A DNA stretch of 40,826 bases from contig NZ_BBOM01000017.1 in assembly GCF_000974485.1 (NCBI RefSeq), forward strand, positions 1 through 40,826. Reading direction: 5' to 3'. Made by a program: the position numbers and the translations under genes. The notes under the pieces were generated by a model that was not told where the DNA came from, did no database searches, and was given only the letters and a program-made list of their open reading frames with translations. The DNA is from Streptomyces sp. NBRC 109706. GTDB lineage: Bacteria; Actinomycetota; Actinomycetes; Streptomycetales; Streptomycetaceae. Every line of letters begins with the position of its first letter. Within the stretch, counting starts at the first letter, position 1. Below, in pieces: positions 1 to 8,090 of the stretch.

Positions 1-697
1 CGGCCAGCACGTAGCCGACGCCGGCTTCCTCCAGCATGCGGCGAAAGCGCCACTCCTGGCCGTAGGCGGAATCCGCGGTCACCCAGGCGATCGGCAGGGG
101 TGAGGCCAGGGCGCGGGCCACTATCACCTTGGCGAGATCGCCCTTGGTGGCGAACTCCCGCTCGTGGGGGATCTTCGCCGCGGTGCAGCGGTCCGCATCC
201 TGTGTCCAGGACTTCGGCAGATACAGCTCCCGGTCGACCAGTGCCCGCCCCTTGCTGGTTGCGTAGGCGGCGAACACGCCGATCTGGCAGTTCTCCGTGC
301 GGCCGGCCGTGCCGGAGTACTGCCGCTGCACCCCAGCCGACGTGGTGCCCTTCTTGATGAAGCCCGTGTCATCGACGATCAGCACGCCAGCCCGATCCCC
401 GAGCCTCTCAGCAACGTATTCCTGCAGGTCATCCCGTAACTCGTCAGGATCCCAGCACGCCCGGCCGAGTAAGTGCTGCAACCCAGCCGGCGTGCTGTGA
501 CCTGCGTACTCGGCCAGCTGCCAGCCGTTCTTCCGGCCCACCTGGCCGAGCAGGCCCCGCACGTAGGCGCGCATCCGCCGCCGCAGATCGACCCGGCTGA
601 ACCGGTGGCCGACCCGCACGAGCACTTCTTCCAGCTCCGACAACCAGACATCGGGCTGCACATCATCCTGCACGACCAGCACAACGGCCCGCCACAC
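1..697 (-). CDS. IS701-family DDE transposase, cut off by the left window edge
   Basis: This frame is open from a GTG at 697 to the window edge, giving about 232 residues of the N-terminal part. An in-frame stop lies at 704-706, just upstream of the start, so the N-terminus is probably complete. Visible motifs are RVDLRRRMRAYVRGLLGQVG near the start, VLIVDDTGFIKKG with the first catalytic Asp, QRQYSGTAGRTENCQIGVF, and VTADSAYG with the likely second Asp. The catalytic Glu would lie beyond the edge. This set of motifs is typical of IS701-type transposases common in Streptomyces. A second in-frame GTG at 682 is an alternative start. No frameshift or stop is seen in the visible part, so the copy may be active. 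It is the only mobile-element gene in the window. Confidence 0.85.
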   Translation of the reverse strand, partial: MWRAVVLVVQDDVQPDVWLSELEEVLVRVGHRFSRVDLRRRMRAYVRGLLGQVGRKNGWQLAEYAGHSTPAGLQHLLGRACWDPDELRDDLQEYVAERLGDRAGVLIVDDTGFIKKGTTSAGVQRQYSGTAGRTENCQIGVFAAYATSKGRALVDRELYLPKSWTQDADRCTAAKIPHEREFATKGDLAKVIVARALASPLPIAWVTADSAYGQEWRFRRMLEEAGVGYVLA

Positions 698-798
698 CCG
701 AAGTCACGAACCCGCTGAAGATAACGGCCCGTTACACCGCTACACTCAGAAACAGGCTCCTGACCAGCAGCGATAGCGAACTGCAACTGGAGTACTAG
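1..798 (-). mobile_element. IS701-like insertion sequence, right end inside window
   Basis: The element contains the partial transposase plus about 97 bp upstream of it. The boundary is inferred to lie at about 794, because a CTAG tetranucleotide at 795-798 follows and IS701 elements are known to duplicate a 4-bp YTAR target. The DNA after it joins directly to the 3' end of miaB, whose stop codon ends at 809. The other end and the second CTAG copy are outside the window, so the target duplication cannot be confirmed. Confidence 0.5.
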
Positions 799-808
799 GG
801 CAGCGCTC

Positions 809-2371
809 TCAGGAGTGCGCGACGCCACAGCCCCCGGTGGGCTCGGGCAGCGGCGCCGGCACGCCGACCTTGGGCAGGCCGAGGAGCACGCCGCCCGAGG
901 AGTCGGCCGGCGCCTCCTGCCGCCGCTCCCAGGCGTCGCCGGCGCGGCTGCGGCGGACGGCCAGCGGGACGCCCTCGGCCAGCAGATGGTGCGGCGCCGC
1001 GTAGCTGATCCCGACCGTGACCAGATCCCCGGGCCGGACCGGCTCCTCGGGGCGGGTGAAGTGGACCAGGCGGTTGTCGGGGGCGCGCCCTGAGAGCCGG
1101 CGGGTGGCGTCGTCCTTGCGGCCCTCGCCCTCGGCCACCAGCACCTCGACCGTGCGGCCGACCTGGCGCTTGTTCTCCGCCCAGGAGATCTCCTCCTGGA
1201 GCGCGACCAGCCGCTCGTAGCGCTCCTGGACGATCTCCTTGGGGATCTGTCCCGGCATCTCGGCGGCCGGGGTGCCGGGGCGCTTGGAGTACTGGAAGGT
1301 GAACGCCTGGGCGAACCTGGCCTCGCGCACCACGTGCAGCGTCTCCTGGAAGTCCTCCTCGGTCTCGCCGGGGAAGCCCACGATGATGTCGGTGGTGATC
1401 GCGGCGTCCGGGATGGCGCGGCGGACGTTCTCGATGATGCCGAGGTAGCGGTCCTGCCGGTAGGAGCGGCGCATGGCGCGCAGCAGCCGGGAGGATCCGG
1501 ACTGGAGCGGCATGTGCAGCTGCGGCATCACGTTGGGCGTGCCGGCCATCGCCTCGATCACGTCGTCCGTGAAGTCCCTGGGGTGCGGGGAGGTGAAGCG
1601 GACCCGCTCCAGGCCCTCGATCGAGCCGCAGGCGCGCAGCAGTTGGGAGAACGCCCGGCGGTCGCCGATGTCGGAGCCGTAGGCGTTGACGTTCTGGCCG
1701 AGCAGGGTGATCTCGATGACGCCCTCGGCGACCAGCGCCTCGACCTCGGCGAGGATGTCCCCGGGCCGGCGGTCCTTCTCCTTGCCGCGGAGCGCGGGCA
1801 CGATGCAGAAGGTGCAGGTGTTGTTGCAGCCGACGGAGATGGCGACCCAGGCCGCGTAGGCGCTGTCCCGGCGGGTGGGCAGGGTGGAGGGGAACGCCTC
1901 AAGGGATTCGGCGATCTCCACCTGCGCCTCGCGCTCGATGCGGGCGCGCTCCAGCAGCACCGGGAGGCTGCCGACGTTGTGGGTGCCGAAGACCACGTCC
2001 ACCCAGGGGGCGCGGCGGGTGATGGTGTCCCGGTCCTTCTGGGCGAGGCAGCCGCCGACGGCGATCTGCATGCCCGGGCGGGCGGCCTTCTTGGGCGCCA
2101 GCTGGCCGAGGTTGCCGTAGAGCCGGTTGTCGGCGTTCTCCCTGACCGCACAGGTGTTGAAGACCACGATGTCGGCGACCTCGTCGCGCTCGCCGGCCGG
2201 CACATAGCCGGCCTCCTCCAGCAGCCCGGCCATGCGTTCCGAGTCGTGCACGTTCATCTGACAGCCGAACGTCCGGACCTGGTAGGTGCGGTGGCCCGAG
2301 GCGGCGGAGGGCGCGGAAGGAAGGGGCATGGGGAGGACTCGATCCACATCGGTCTGGGAGCAGCTGGCCAT
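809..2371 (-). CDS. miaB: tRNA-2-methylthio-N6-dimethylallyladenosine synthase MiaB
   Basis: MiaB is a radical-SAM methylthiotransferase that adds the 2-methylthio group to N6-isopentenyl-A37 of tRNAs reading UNN codons. From the ATG at 2371 the protein has 520 residues. The N-terminal MTTase domain carries the auxiliary cluster cysteines C37 (RTFGCQMN), C74 (FNTCAVREN) and C108 (VGGCLAQ). The radical-SAM CxxxCxxC motif is C182/C186/C189 (CNNTCTFC). A TRAM-like region follows (QVGRTVEVLVAEGEGRK), then a C-terminal tail of about 55 residues. A TTG at 2377 is also in frame, but ATG 2371 sits 5 nt after a TAGACT -10-like hexamer, so the message may be leaderless. QMNVHDSERM identifies MiaB rather than RimO. 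An IS element lies just past its stop. Confidence 0.95.
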   Translation of the reverse strand: MASCSQTDVDRVLPMPLPSAPSAASGHRTYQVRTFGCQMNVHDSERMAGLLEEAGYVPAGERDEVADIVVFNTCAVRENADNRLYGNLGQLAPKKAARPGMQIAVGGCLAQKDRDTITRRAPWVDVVFGTHNVGSLPVLLERARIEREAQVEIAESLEAFPSTLPTRRDSAYAAWVAISVGCNNTCTFCIVPALRGKEKDRRPGDILAEVEALVAEGVIEITLLGQNVNAYGSDIGDRRAFSQLLRACGSIEGLERVRFTSPHPRDFTDDVIEAMAGTPNVMPQLHMPLQSGSSRLLRAMRRSYRQDRYLGIIENVRRAIPDAAITTDIIVGFPGETEEDFQETLHVVREARFAQAFTFQYSKRPGTPAAEMPGQIPKEIVQERYERLVALQEEISWAENKRQVGRTVEVLVAEGEGRKDDATRRLSGRAPDNRLVHFTRPEEPVRPGDLVTVGISYAAPHHLLAEGVPLAVRRSRAGDAWERRQEAPADSSGGVLLGLPKVGVPAPLPEPTGGCGVAHS

Positions 2372-2376
2372 GCCCA

Positions 2377-2382
2377 AGTCTA
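2377..2382 (-). promoter_or_regulatory. Candidate -10 element (TAGACT) for leaderless miaB
   Basis: Read on the minus strand, TAGACT is followed by TGGGC and then the miaB ATG at 2371. This spacing would put transcription initiation at or next to the start codon. No Shine-Dalgarno sequence precedes the ATG. No convincing -35 is seen. Confidence 0.4.
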
Positions 2383-2393
2383 TGGTCCGCTGA

Positions 2394-2399
2394 TAGCTT
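2394..2399 (+). promoter_or_regulatory. Candidate -10 element (TAGCTT) for leaderless TAXI gene
   Basis: TAGCTT fits TANNNT and lies 6 nt before the GTG at 2406. There is no ribosome-binding site, which suggests a leaderless transcript divergent from miaB. The -35 region is not recognisable. Confidence 0.35.
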
Positions 2400-2405
2400 G
2401 CTCGG

Positions 2406-3425
2406 GTGGCCTTGGGAGCACCGGATCAGCGAGGGGCCCGGCCTCGTTCGCCGCGCCGCCGTCGGCTGCTGCTCGGGGTGGTTCTGGCGCTCACGGCGCT
2501 GGTCGCCGTGTTCCTGCCGCCGGTGGTCAGGGACGACGGGCGGCCGTCGGGCGAGGTGACGCTGAGCACCGGGGTGAGCAGCGGAGTGTACGCCAGGTAC
2601 GGGCAGTTGCTGCGCGGGCAACTGGCGCGAGACGCGCCGCAGTTGGCGATGGAGCTGCGGCAGAGCGCCGGTTCGTTGGAGAACATCGAGCGGCTGCTGG
2701 CCGGGGAGGCCGACTTCGCCATCGCCACCGCCGACTCGCTCGCCTCCTACCAGGCGGCTGGCGGCGAGGGCGCGGAGCGGCTGCGGGCCTGCGCGCGGCT
2801 CTACGACGACTACATGCATCTGGTGGTGCCGGCCGACTCCCCCGTCGAAAGGACCGCGGATCTGGCCGGGCTGCGGGTCGGGGTCGGCCAGGACCGGTCG
2901 GGGGTGCAGTTGGTGACGGGCGAGCTGCTGCGGGCGGCAGGGCTGGACGAGGGGTCGGATCTGGAGGCGGTCCGGGTCGGCATCAACAGCATGCCCAGGA
3001 TGTTGGAGGCCGGCCGGCTGGACGCCTTCTTCTGGTCGGGCGGGCTGCCCACCTCGGCGATCGAGCAGCTGGCGGATCTCACCGCGATCCGGCTGGTGCC
3101 GCTGGGCGATCTGCTGCCGGTGCTGACCGAGTGGGGCGAGAACACGGCGCACTACCGGGCGGCCGTGATGCCGCCGGACGCCTATCCGGAAATTCCCGGC
3201 ACCCAGGGCATCGACACCCTGGCGGTGGCGAACCTGCTGATCACCACGGACGGGACGGACGACCGGCTGGTGGAGCAGATCACCCGGTCGGTGATCAACG
3301 GGCGGGACCGGATCGGCCAGCAGGTGCACGCCGCGCAGCGGGTGGATCTGCGGAGCGCGATCTACACCCAGCCGCTCGCCCTGCACCCGGGCGCCCGGGA
3401 CTACTACCGCTCGGTCAAGTCGTAG
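2406..3425 (+). CDS. TAXI-family TRAP-type solute-binding protein, membrane anchored
   Basis: The protein has 339 residues from a GTG start. The arginine-rich N-terminus is followed by one hydrophobic segment (about 20-40, LLLGVVLALTALVAVFLPP) with no lipobox cysteine, so it is probably an uncleaved signal anchor or signal peptide. The mature part has TAXI-family features: LSTGVSSGVYARYGQLL, a GSLENIERLLAGEADFAIA stretch (phosphate/anion-type loop of the family), and DAFFWSGGLPTSAIEQL. TAXI proteins bind small acids extracytoplasmically and normally feed a fused DctQM TRAP permease. No such permease is in this window. It lies upstream of the GH38 gene and near a glutamate two-component system, so a sensing role is possible. 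Family assignment is firm; the ligand is unknown. Confidence 0.85.
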   Translation: MALGAPDQRGARPRSPRRRRLLLGVVLALTALVAVFLPPVVRDDGRPSGEVTLSTGVSSGVYARYGQLLRGQLARDAPQLAMELRQSAGSLENIERLLAGEADFAIATADSLASYQAAGGEGAERLRACARLYDDYMHLVVPADSPVERTADLAGLRVGVGQDRSGVQLVTGELLRAAGLDEGSDLEAVRVGINSMPRMLEAGRLDAFFWSGGLPTSAIEQLADLTAIRLVPLGDLLPVLTEWGENTAHYRAAVMPPDAYPEIPGTQGIDTLAVANLLITTDGTDDRLVEQITRSVINGRDRIGQQVHAAQRVDLRSAIYTQPLALHPGARDYYRSVKS

Positions 3426-3572
3426 GCGACGGTCCTCGACGGCAAGTCCGGGCGCCGGTGGGTTGTTCATTCTTCCTGATATTTTCTGCGTTCTTTTCCG
3501 TTTGCTTCTGTTCTTTCTGGTCCACCTCTAACCGGGAACGTCCCGCACACGATGATCAGGGAGTGACGCGTC
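3426..3572. other. Pyrimidine-rich, low-GC intergenic stretch before alpha-mannosidase gene
   Basis: From about 3463 to 3530 the plus strand is strikingly T/C rich (for example TTCATTCTTCC and TTCTGTTCTTTCTGG) in a region that is otherwise strongly GC. It probably holds the terminator-like end of the TAXI gene and/or the promoter and leader of the mannosidase gene. The GGGAG at 3560-3564 is the likely ribosome-binding site. No clear hairpin is visible. Confidence 0.4.
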
Positions 3573-6500
3573 ATGCACGACGACCGTGACCTTGTCGAGA
3601 AGCGACTCCGCAGAGTCCTCGACGAGCGGATCAGGCCGGCCGTATACGGCGAGGCGGTGCCGCTCGCCCTGGAACGTTGGGACGCGCCGGGCGAACCGGT
3701 GCCGGCGGCCGAGGCGTTGGCCGCCGACTACCGCCCGGCCCGGGTGGGCGAGCGCTGGGGACCGGCCTGGGGCACCACCTGGTTCCGGCTGACCGGACGG
3801 GTGCCCGACGGATGGGCGGGACGGGCCGTGCAGGCCCGCGTCGACCTGGGCTTCGACCGGCGCCTCCCCGGCTTCCAGTGCGAGGGGCTGGTGCACCGGC
3901 CGGACGGCACCGCCGTCAAGGGCGTGCATCCGTACAACGACTGGGTGCCTGTGGCCCGGGAGGCGGTCGGCGGCGAGGAGGTCTCCTTCCTGGTCGAGGC
4001 CGCCGCCAACCCGATCCTCAACGATCCGGTGCCCAGCGATCTCGGCGACCGGCTGACCGCCGGCGACGAGCCGCTGTACCGGGTGCTCAGGGCCGAGTTG
4101 GCGATCTTCGAGGCCGAGGTCTGGGAGCTGGTACGGGATCTCGAAGTGGTCGGCTCGCTGATCGCGGAGCTGTCCACCGAGGACGCCCGGCGCTTCGCGC
4201 TGACCCGCGCCGTGGAGAACGCGTTGGACGCACTCCGGCTCGACGATGTCGCCGGCACCGCCACGGCGTCACGCGCCCGGCTCGCGGATGTGCTGTCCGC
4301 GCCGGCGCACGCCTCGGCGCACCGGCTGAGCGCCGTCGGTCACGCGCATATCGACTCCGCCTGGCTGTGGCCGCTGCGCGAGACCGTGCGCAAGGTCGCG
4401 CGCACCACCGCCAATGTGGTCGGGCTGCTGGACACCTCCGACGAGCTGGTGTTCGCCATGTCCCAGGCCCAGCAGCTGGCCTGGATCAAGGAGCACCGCC
4501 CCGAGCTGTACGAGCGGGTCAAGCAGAAGGTCGCGGAGGGCGGGTTCGTCCCGGTGGGCGGCATGTGGGTGGAGTCGGACACCAACATGGTCGGCGGCGA
4601 GGCGATGGCCCGGCAGTTCGTCCACGGGAAGCGCTTCTTCCTGGAGGAGTTCGGGATCGAGACCGAGGAGGTCTGGCTGCCCGACTCCTTCGGCTACACG
4701 GCGGCGCTGCCCCAGCTGGTGAAGCTCTCCGGATCCAAGTGGTTCCTCACCCAGAAGATCTCCTGGAGCCAGACCAACGCCTTCCCGCACCACACCTTCT
4801 GGTGGGAGGGCATCGACGGCACCCGGGTCTTCACCCACTTCCCGCCCGTCGACACCTACAACTCCGACCTCGGCGGCGGCGAGCTGGCGCATGCCGCGCG
4901 CAACTACCGGGAGAAGGGACGGGGCACCCGTTCGCTGGTGCCGTTCGGCTTCGGCGACGGGGGTGGCGGCCCCACCAGGGAGATGCTGGGCCGCGCCCGT
5001 CGGGTGCGGGATCTGGAGGGCTCGCCCCGGGTCGAGATCGAGCCGCCGGCCGACTTCTTCGCCAAGGCGCACGAGGAGTACCCGGACGCGCCGGTGTGGG
5101 TGGGCGAGCTGTACCTGGAGCTGCACCGGGGCACCTACACCTCGCAGGCCAAGACCAAACAGGGCAACCGGCACAGCGAGTCGCTGCTGCGCGAGGCCGA
5201 GCTGTGGGCGGCCACCGCGGCCGTGCGGGTCCCCGGCTACGCCTATCCGTACGCCGATCTCGACCGGATCTGGAAGACGGTGCTGCTGCACCAGTTCCAC
5301 GACATCCTGCCCGGCTCCTCCATCGCCTGGGTGCACCGGGAGGCCAGGGAGACCTACGCGCGAGTCCGCGAGGAGCTGCTGACCCTGGTCGACACCGCGC
5401 AGCGGGCGCTGGCCGGCGACGGCGCGGGCACCGTCGTCTTCAACGCGGCGCCGCACGAGCGCGACGGCATCCCGGCCGGCGGCGCGGGTCCGCGCCCGGC
5501 GCGCGAGTCCGCGCCGGTGACCGCCGGCGCGCGCGCCGGCGGCGGCTTCGTGCTGGCGAACGGGCTGCTGCGGATCGAGATCGACGAGCGCGGCCTGGTC
5601 GTCTCGGCGGTGGACGCCGACAGCGGGCGCGAGGCCATCGCCCCCGGCGGCGCCGGCAACCTGCTCCAGCTGCACCCCGACTTCCCCAACGCCTGGGACG
5701 CCTGGGACCTGGACGCCTTCTACCGCAACCGGGTCACCGACCTGGTGGACGTCGAGGCACTGACGCTGGCCGAGGCCGACGAGGAGGCGGCCACGGTCCG
5801 CCTGGAGCGCGCGTTCGGCGCGTCCCGGGTGGTGCAGCTGCTGACGCTGCGCGCCGGCGCGCGCGTGCTGGACATCGACACCACCATCGACTGGCGGGAG
5901 ACGGAGAAGGTGCTCAAGGCCGCCTTCCCGCTCGATGTGAAGGCCGACCAGTCGGCCGCCGAGACGCAGTTCGGGCATGTGTTCCGGCCCACCCACACCA
6001 ACACCTCGTGGGAGACCGCCAAGTTCGAGATCTGCGCGCACCGCTGGGTTCATGTGGGCGAGCCGGGCTTCGGCGTGGCCCTGGTGAACGACTCCACCTA
6101 CGGCCATGACATCACCAGGGATGTACGGCCCGACGGCGGGCAGACCACCACGGTCCGGCTGTCCCTGCTGCGCGCCCCGCGCTACCCCGACCCGGAGACC
6201 GACCAGGGCGAGCACCGGCTGCGGTACGCCCTGGCGCCCGGCGCGGACCTGGGCGACGCGGTGCGCGAGGGGCATCGGATCAACCTGCCCGAGCGTGCGG
6301 TGCCCGGCGGGAACGAGGTGCCGCCGCTGGTCGAGGTCGAGAACACCCCGGGGGCCGCCAGCCTCACGGTGTCGGCGGTCAAGCTCGCCGACGACGGCAG
6401 CGGGGACCTGGTGGTCCGCCTCTACGAGTCGGGCGGGCGGCGCGCGGCGGGCGCGCTGCGCCTCACCGTGCCGGTGGAGTCGGCGACCGTCACCGACCTG

Positions 6501-6617
6501 CTGGAGCGCCCGCTGGCGGACGCGCCGGCGCACGAGGTGGCGGACGGGCGCGTGGAGGTGGCCCTGCGCCCCTTCGAGATCCTCACGCTCCGCCTGGGCC
6601 CGACCGCTCGGGACTGA
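3573..6617 (+). CDS. Glycoside hydrolase family 38 alpha-mannosidase, cytosolic
   Basis: The protein has 1014 residues and no signal peptide, the usual size for bacterial and yeast-vacuolar-type class II alpha-mannosidases. These hydrolyse alpha-mannosides with retention and need a divalent metal. The GH38 catalytic domain begins near residue 250. GHAHIDSAWLWPLRETVRK holds the metal ligands H259 and D261, LPDSFGYTAALPQL holds the probable nucleophile D371, and FHDILPGSSIAWVH near residue 575 is the typical end of the catalytic/helical part. The C-terminal half is beta-rich, as expected for GH38 domains. The start ATG follows GGGAG. The 3' end overlaps the end of the convergent sensor-kinase gene by 35 bp. 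No sugar transporter or regulator adjoins it, so the substrate is unknown; glycan salvage or mannoside turnover is plausible. Confidence 0.93.
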   Translation: MHDDRDLVEKRLRRVLDERIRPAVYGEAVPLALERWDAPGEPVPAAEALAADYRPARVGERWGPAWGTTWFRLTGRVPDGWAGRAVQARVDLGFDRRLPGFQCEGLVHRPDGTAVKGVHPYNDWVPVAREAVGGEEVSFLVEAAANPILNDPVPSDLGDRLTAGDEPLYRVLRAELAIFEAEVWELVRDLEVVGSLIAELSTEDARRFALTRAVENALDALRLDDVAGTATASRARLADVLSAPAHASAHRLSAVGHAHIDSAWLWPLRETVRKVARTTANVVGLLDTSDELVFAMSQAQQLAWIKEHRPELYERVKQKVAEGGFVPVGGMWVESDTNMVGGEAMARQFVHGKRFFLEEFGIETEEVWLPDSFGYTAALPQLVKLSGSKWFLTQKISWSQTNAFPHHTFWWEGIDGTRVFTHFPPVDTYNSDLGGGELAHAARNYREKGRGTRSLVPFGFGDGGGGPTREMLGRARRVRDLEGSPRVEIEPPADFFAKAHEEYPDAPVWVGELYLELHRGTYTSQAKTKQGNRHSESLLREAELWAATAAVRVPGYAYPYADLDRIWKTVLLHQFHDILPGSSIAWVHREARETYARVREELLTLVDTAQRALAGDGAGTVVFNAAPHERDGIPAGGAGPRPARESAPVTAGARAGGGFVLANGLLRIEIDERGLVVSAVDADSGREAIAPGGAGNLLQLHPDFPNAWDAWDLDAFYRNRVTDLVDVEALTLAEADEEAATVRLERAFGASRVVQLLTLRAGARVLDIDTTIDWRETEKVLKAAFPLDVKADQSAAETQFGHVFRPTHTNTSWETAKFEICAHRWVHVGEPGFGVALVNDSTYGHDITRDVRPDGGQTTTVRLSLLRAPRYPDPETDQGEHRLRYALAPGADLGDAVREGHRINLPERAVPGGNEVPPLVEVENTPGAASLTVSAVKLADDGSGDLVVRLYESGGRRAAGALRLTVPVESATVTDLLERPLADAPAHEVADGRVEVALRPFEILTLRLGPTARD

Positions 6618-8031
6618 TCGGCACGAACGTGGCGGGCTCCGGCGCGTGCCGGGGCACCGTCACGGTCACCCGCAGCCCGGTCGGCTCGTGGTGGGCGTAG
6701 TCGATCCTGGCGCCGCCGGCGGCCAACAGCGCGCCGACGATGGAGAGGCCGAGCCCGGACCCGGACACGTTCTGGTGCCGCTGGCTGCGCCAGAAGCGCG
6801 AGCCCACCCGTTCCAGCTCGTCCTCGTCGACCCCGGGCCCGGTGTCCGCCACCTCCAGGACCACCCGCTCCCGGTGCGGGGTCACCGTCACCGTCACCAG
6901 GCCGCCCTCGGGGGTGAACTTCAGCGCGTTGTCGACCACCGCGTCCAGCGCGCTGGAGAGCCCCACCGGGTCGGCCCAGCCGGTCACCGCCGAGGCGCCC
7001 TCCAGGCGCAGCCGGACACCGCTCCGGTCCGCGACCGGCCGCCAGGCGGCGACCCGCTCGGCGACCAGCGCGGCCACGTCCACCACCCGGGTGTCGGCCG
7101 CGCTGTGCTCGGCGAGCGCCAGGCCGAGCAGCCCGTCCAGCACCTCGGCCAGCCGCTTGCCCTCGGCCCGCACCGAGGCGAACTCCTCGTTGCCCTCGGG
7201 CAGTTCGAGGCCGAGCAGGTCGATCCGCAGCAGCAGCGCCGCCAGGGGGTTGCGCAGCTGGTGGGAGGCGTCGGCGACAAAGGCCCGCTGCTGTTCCAGC
7301 ACCTCCTCCACATGGTCGGCCATCTCGTTGAAGGAGACCGCCAGCCGGCGCAGCTCCGGCGGCCCGCCGGCCGGCGCGACCCGGGCCGTCAGCCGGCCGG
7401 TCGCGATGTGGTGGGTGGCCCGGTCCAGCACCCGCACCGGGCGCAGCACCCAGCGGGTGAGCTGGAAAGCGGCCACCAGCGCCAGCAGCAGCGCCGCGGC
7501 CTCGCCGACCAGGATCGGCAGCCAGCTCTGCAGGATGGTGGAGCGCAGCGGACCGGTGGGCGACTCGGTGACCACCACCGCGATCACATCGCCGTCCCTG
7601 ATCACCGGCGAGGCCACCACCAGCGTGCGCTGGTCGTCCCAGGGCCAGACCTGCGCCGGGCCCTGGCTGCGGCGCCCCGCCAGCGCCTCGGTGAACTCCC
7701 GCCCCGCCACGCCCCCCGGAGCCTCCCAACGGTCCGGCGCCACCGCCATGGGGCGCCCGTCCCTCCGAAAGACGCCGGCGCTGATCCCGTACACCTCGTG
7801 GTAGCGGTTCAGTTCCTCCCGCAGCGTGGCCAACGGCCTGAGGTGGCTGCCGTCGTTGGGCGACTCGGCGGCGAACTGGGCCAGCGAGGCGAACCGCGCC
7901 GTATCGTCGATCCGGTCCACCACCACCCGCTGCTGCTCGCTGTGCGCCTGGCTGGTGGCCAGCGGGATGCCCAGGGCCAGCAGCACGCCCGTCAACAGGA
8001 CGATCAGCAGCGGAAGCAGACGCGCGCGCAC
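6583..8031 (-). CDS. gluK: Sensor histidine kinase, GluK-like (glutamate sensing)
   Basis: The membrane kinase has 482 residues. TM1 is at about 6-26, an extracytoplasmic loop of about 140 residues follows, TM2 is at about 170-192, then HAMP (193-245). The HisKA dimerisation domain has DASHQLRNPLAALLLRIDLL with phospho-acceptor H257. The HATPase has an N-box (DNALKFTPEGG), G1 (DTGPGVDEDE) and G2 (SGSGLGLSIV). The start is GTG 8031, since an in-frame TAG lies 12 nt upstream. It follows the response-regulator gene by 59 bp and is co-oriented, so the two form an operon. Its position, divergent from gluABCD, matches the S. coelicolor GluR-GluK system, which is known to sense glutamate and control gluABCD. 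The symbol rests on that synteny. Its last 35 bp overlap the mannosidase 3' end. Confidence 0.85.
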   Translation of the reverse strand: MRARLLPLLIVLLTGVLLALGIPLATSQAHSEQQRVVVDRIDDTARFASLAQFAAESPNDGSHLRPLATLREELNRYHEVYGISAGVFRRDGRPMAVAPDRWEAPGGVAGREFTEALAGRRSQGPAQVWPWDDQRTLVVASPVIRDGDVIAVVVTESPTGPLRSTILQSWLPILVGEAAALLLALVAAFQLTRWVLRPVRVLDRATHHIATGRLTARVAPAGGPPELRRLAVSFNEMADHVEEVLEQQRAFVADASHQLRNPLAALLLRIDLLGLELPEGNEEFASVRAEGKRLAEVLDGLLGLALAEHSAADTRVVDVAALVAERVAAWRPVADRSGVRLRLEGASAVTGWADPVGLSSALDAVVDNALKFTPEGGLVTVTVTPHRERVVLEVADTGPGVDEDELERVGSRFWRSQRHQNVSGSGLGLSIVGALLAAGGARIDYAHHEPTGLRVTVTVPRHAPEPATFVPISPERSGPGGA

Positions 8032-8090
8032 GGGGGGAGGTCCTGTCGTCTAGTCCTGGTGGTCCGGTCCTGAGGTTCGTGGCGGCCGGG

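Noticed and set aside
379..828. ATG-started open frame of about 149 codons on the minus strand near the IS end
   Set aside because: It is Cys/Ser/Arg rich and out of frame with the transposase, whose GTG-started frame shows IS701 motifs. It also runs over the miaB stop.
1334..3589. Long plus-strand open frame across miaB and the TAXI gene
   Set aside because: It runs antisense to miaB and then out of frame through the TAXI gene, with Gly/Arg/Ala-rich composition; a shadow of real coding.
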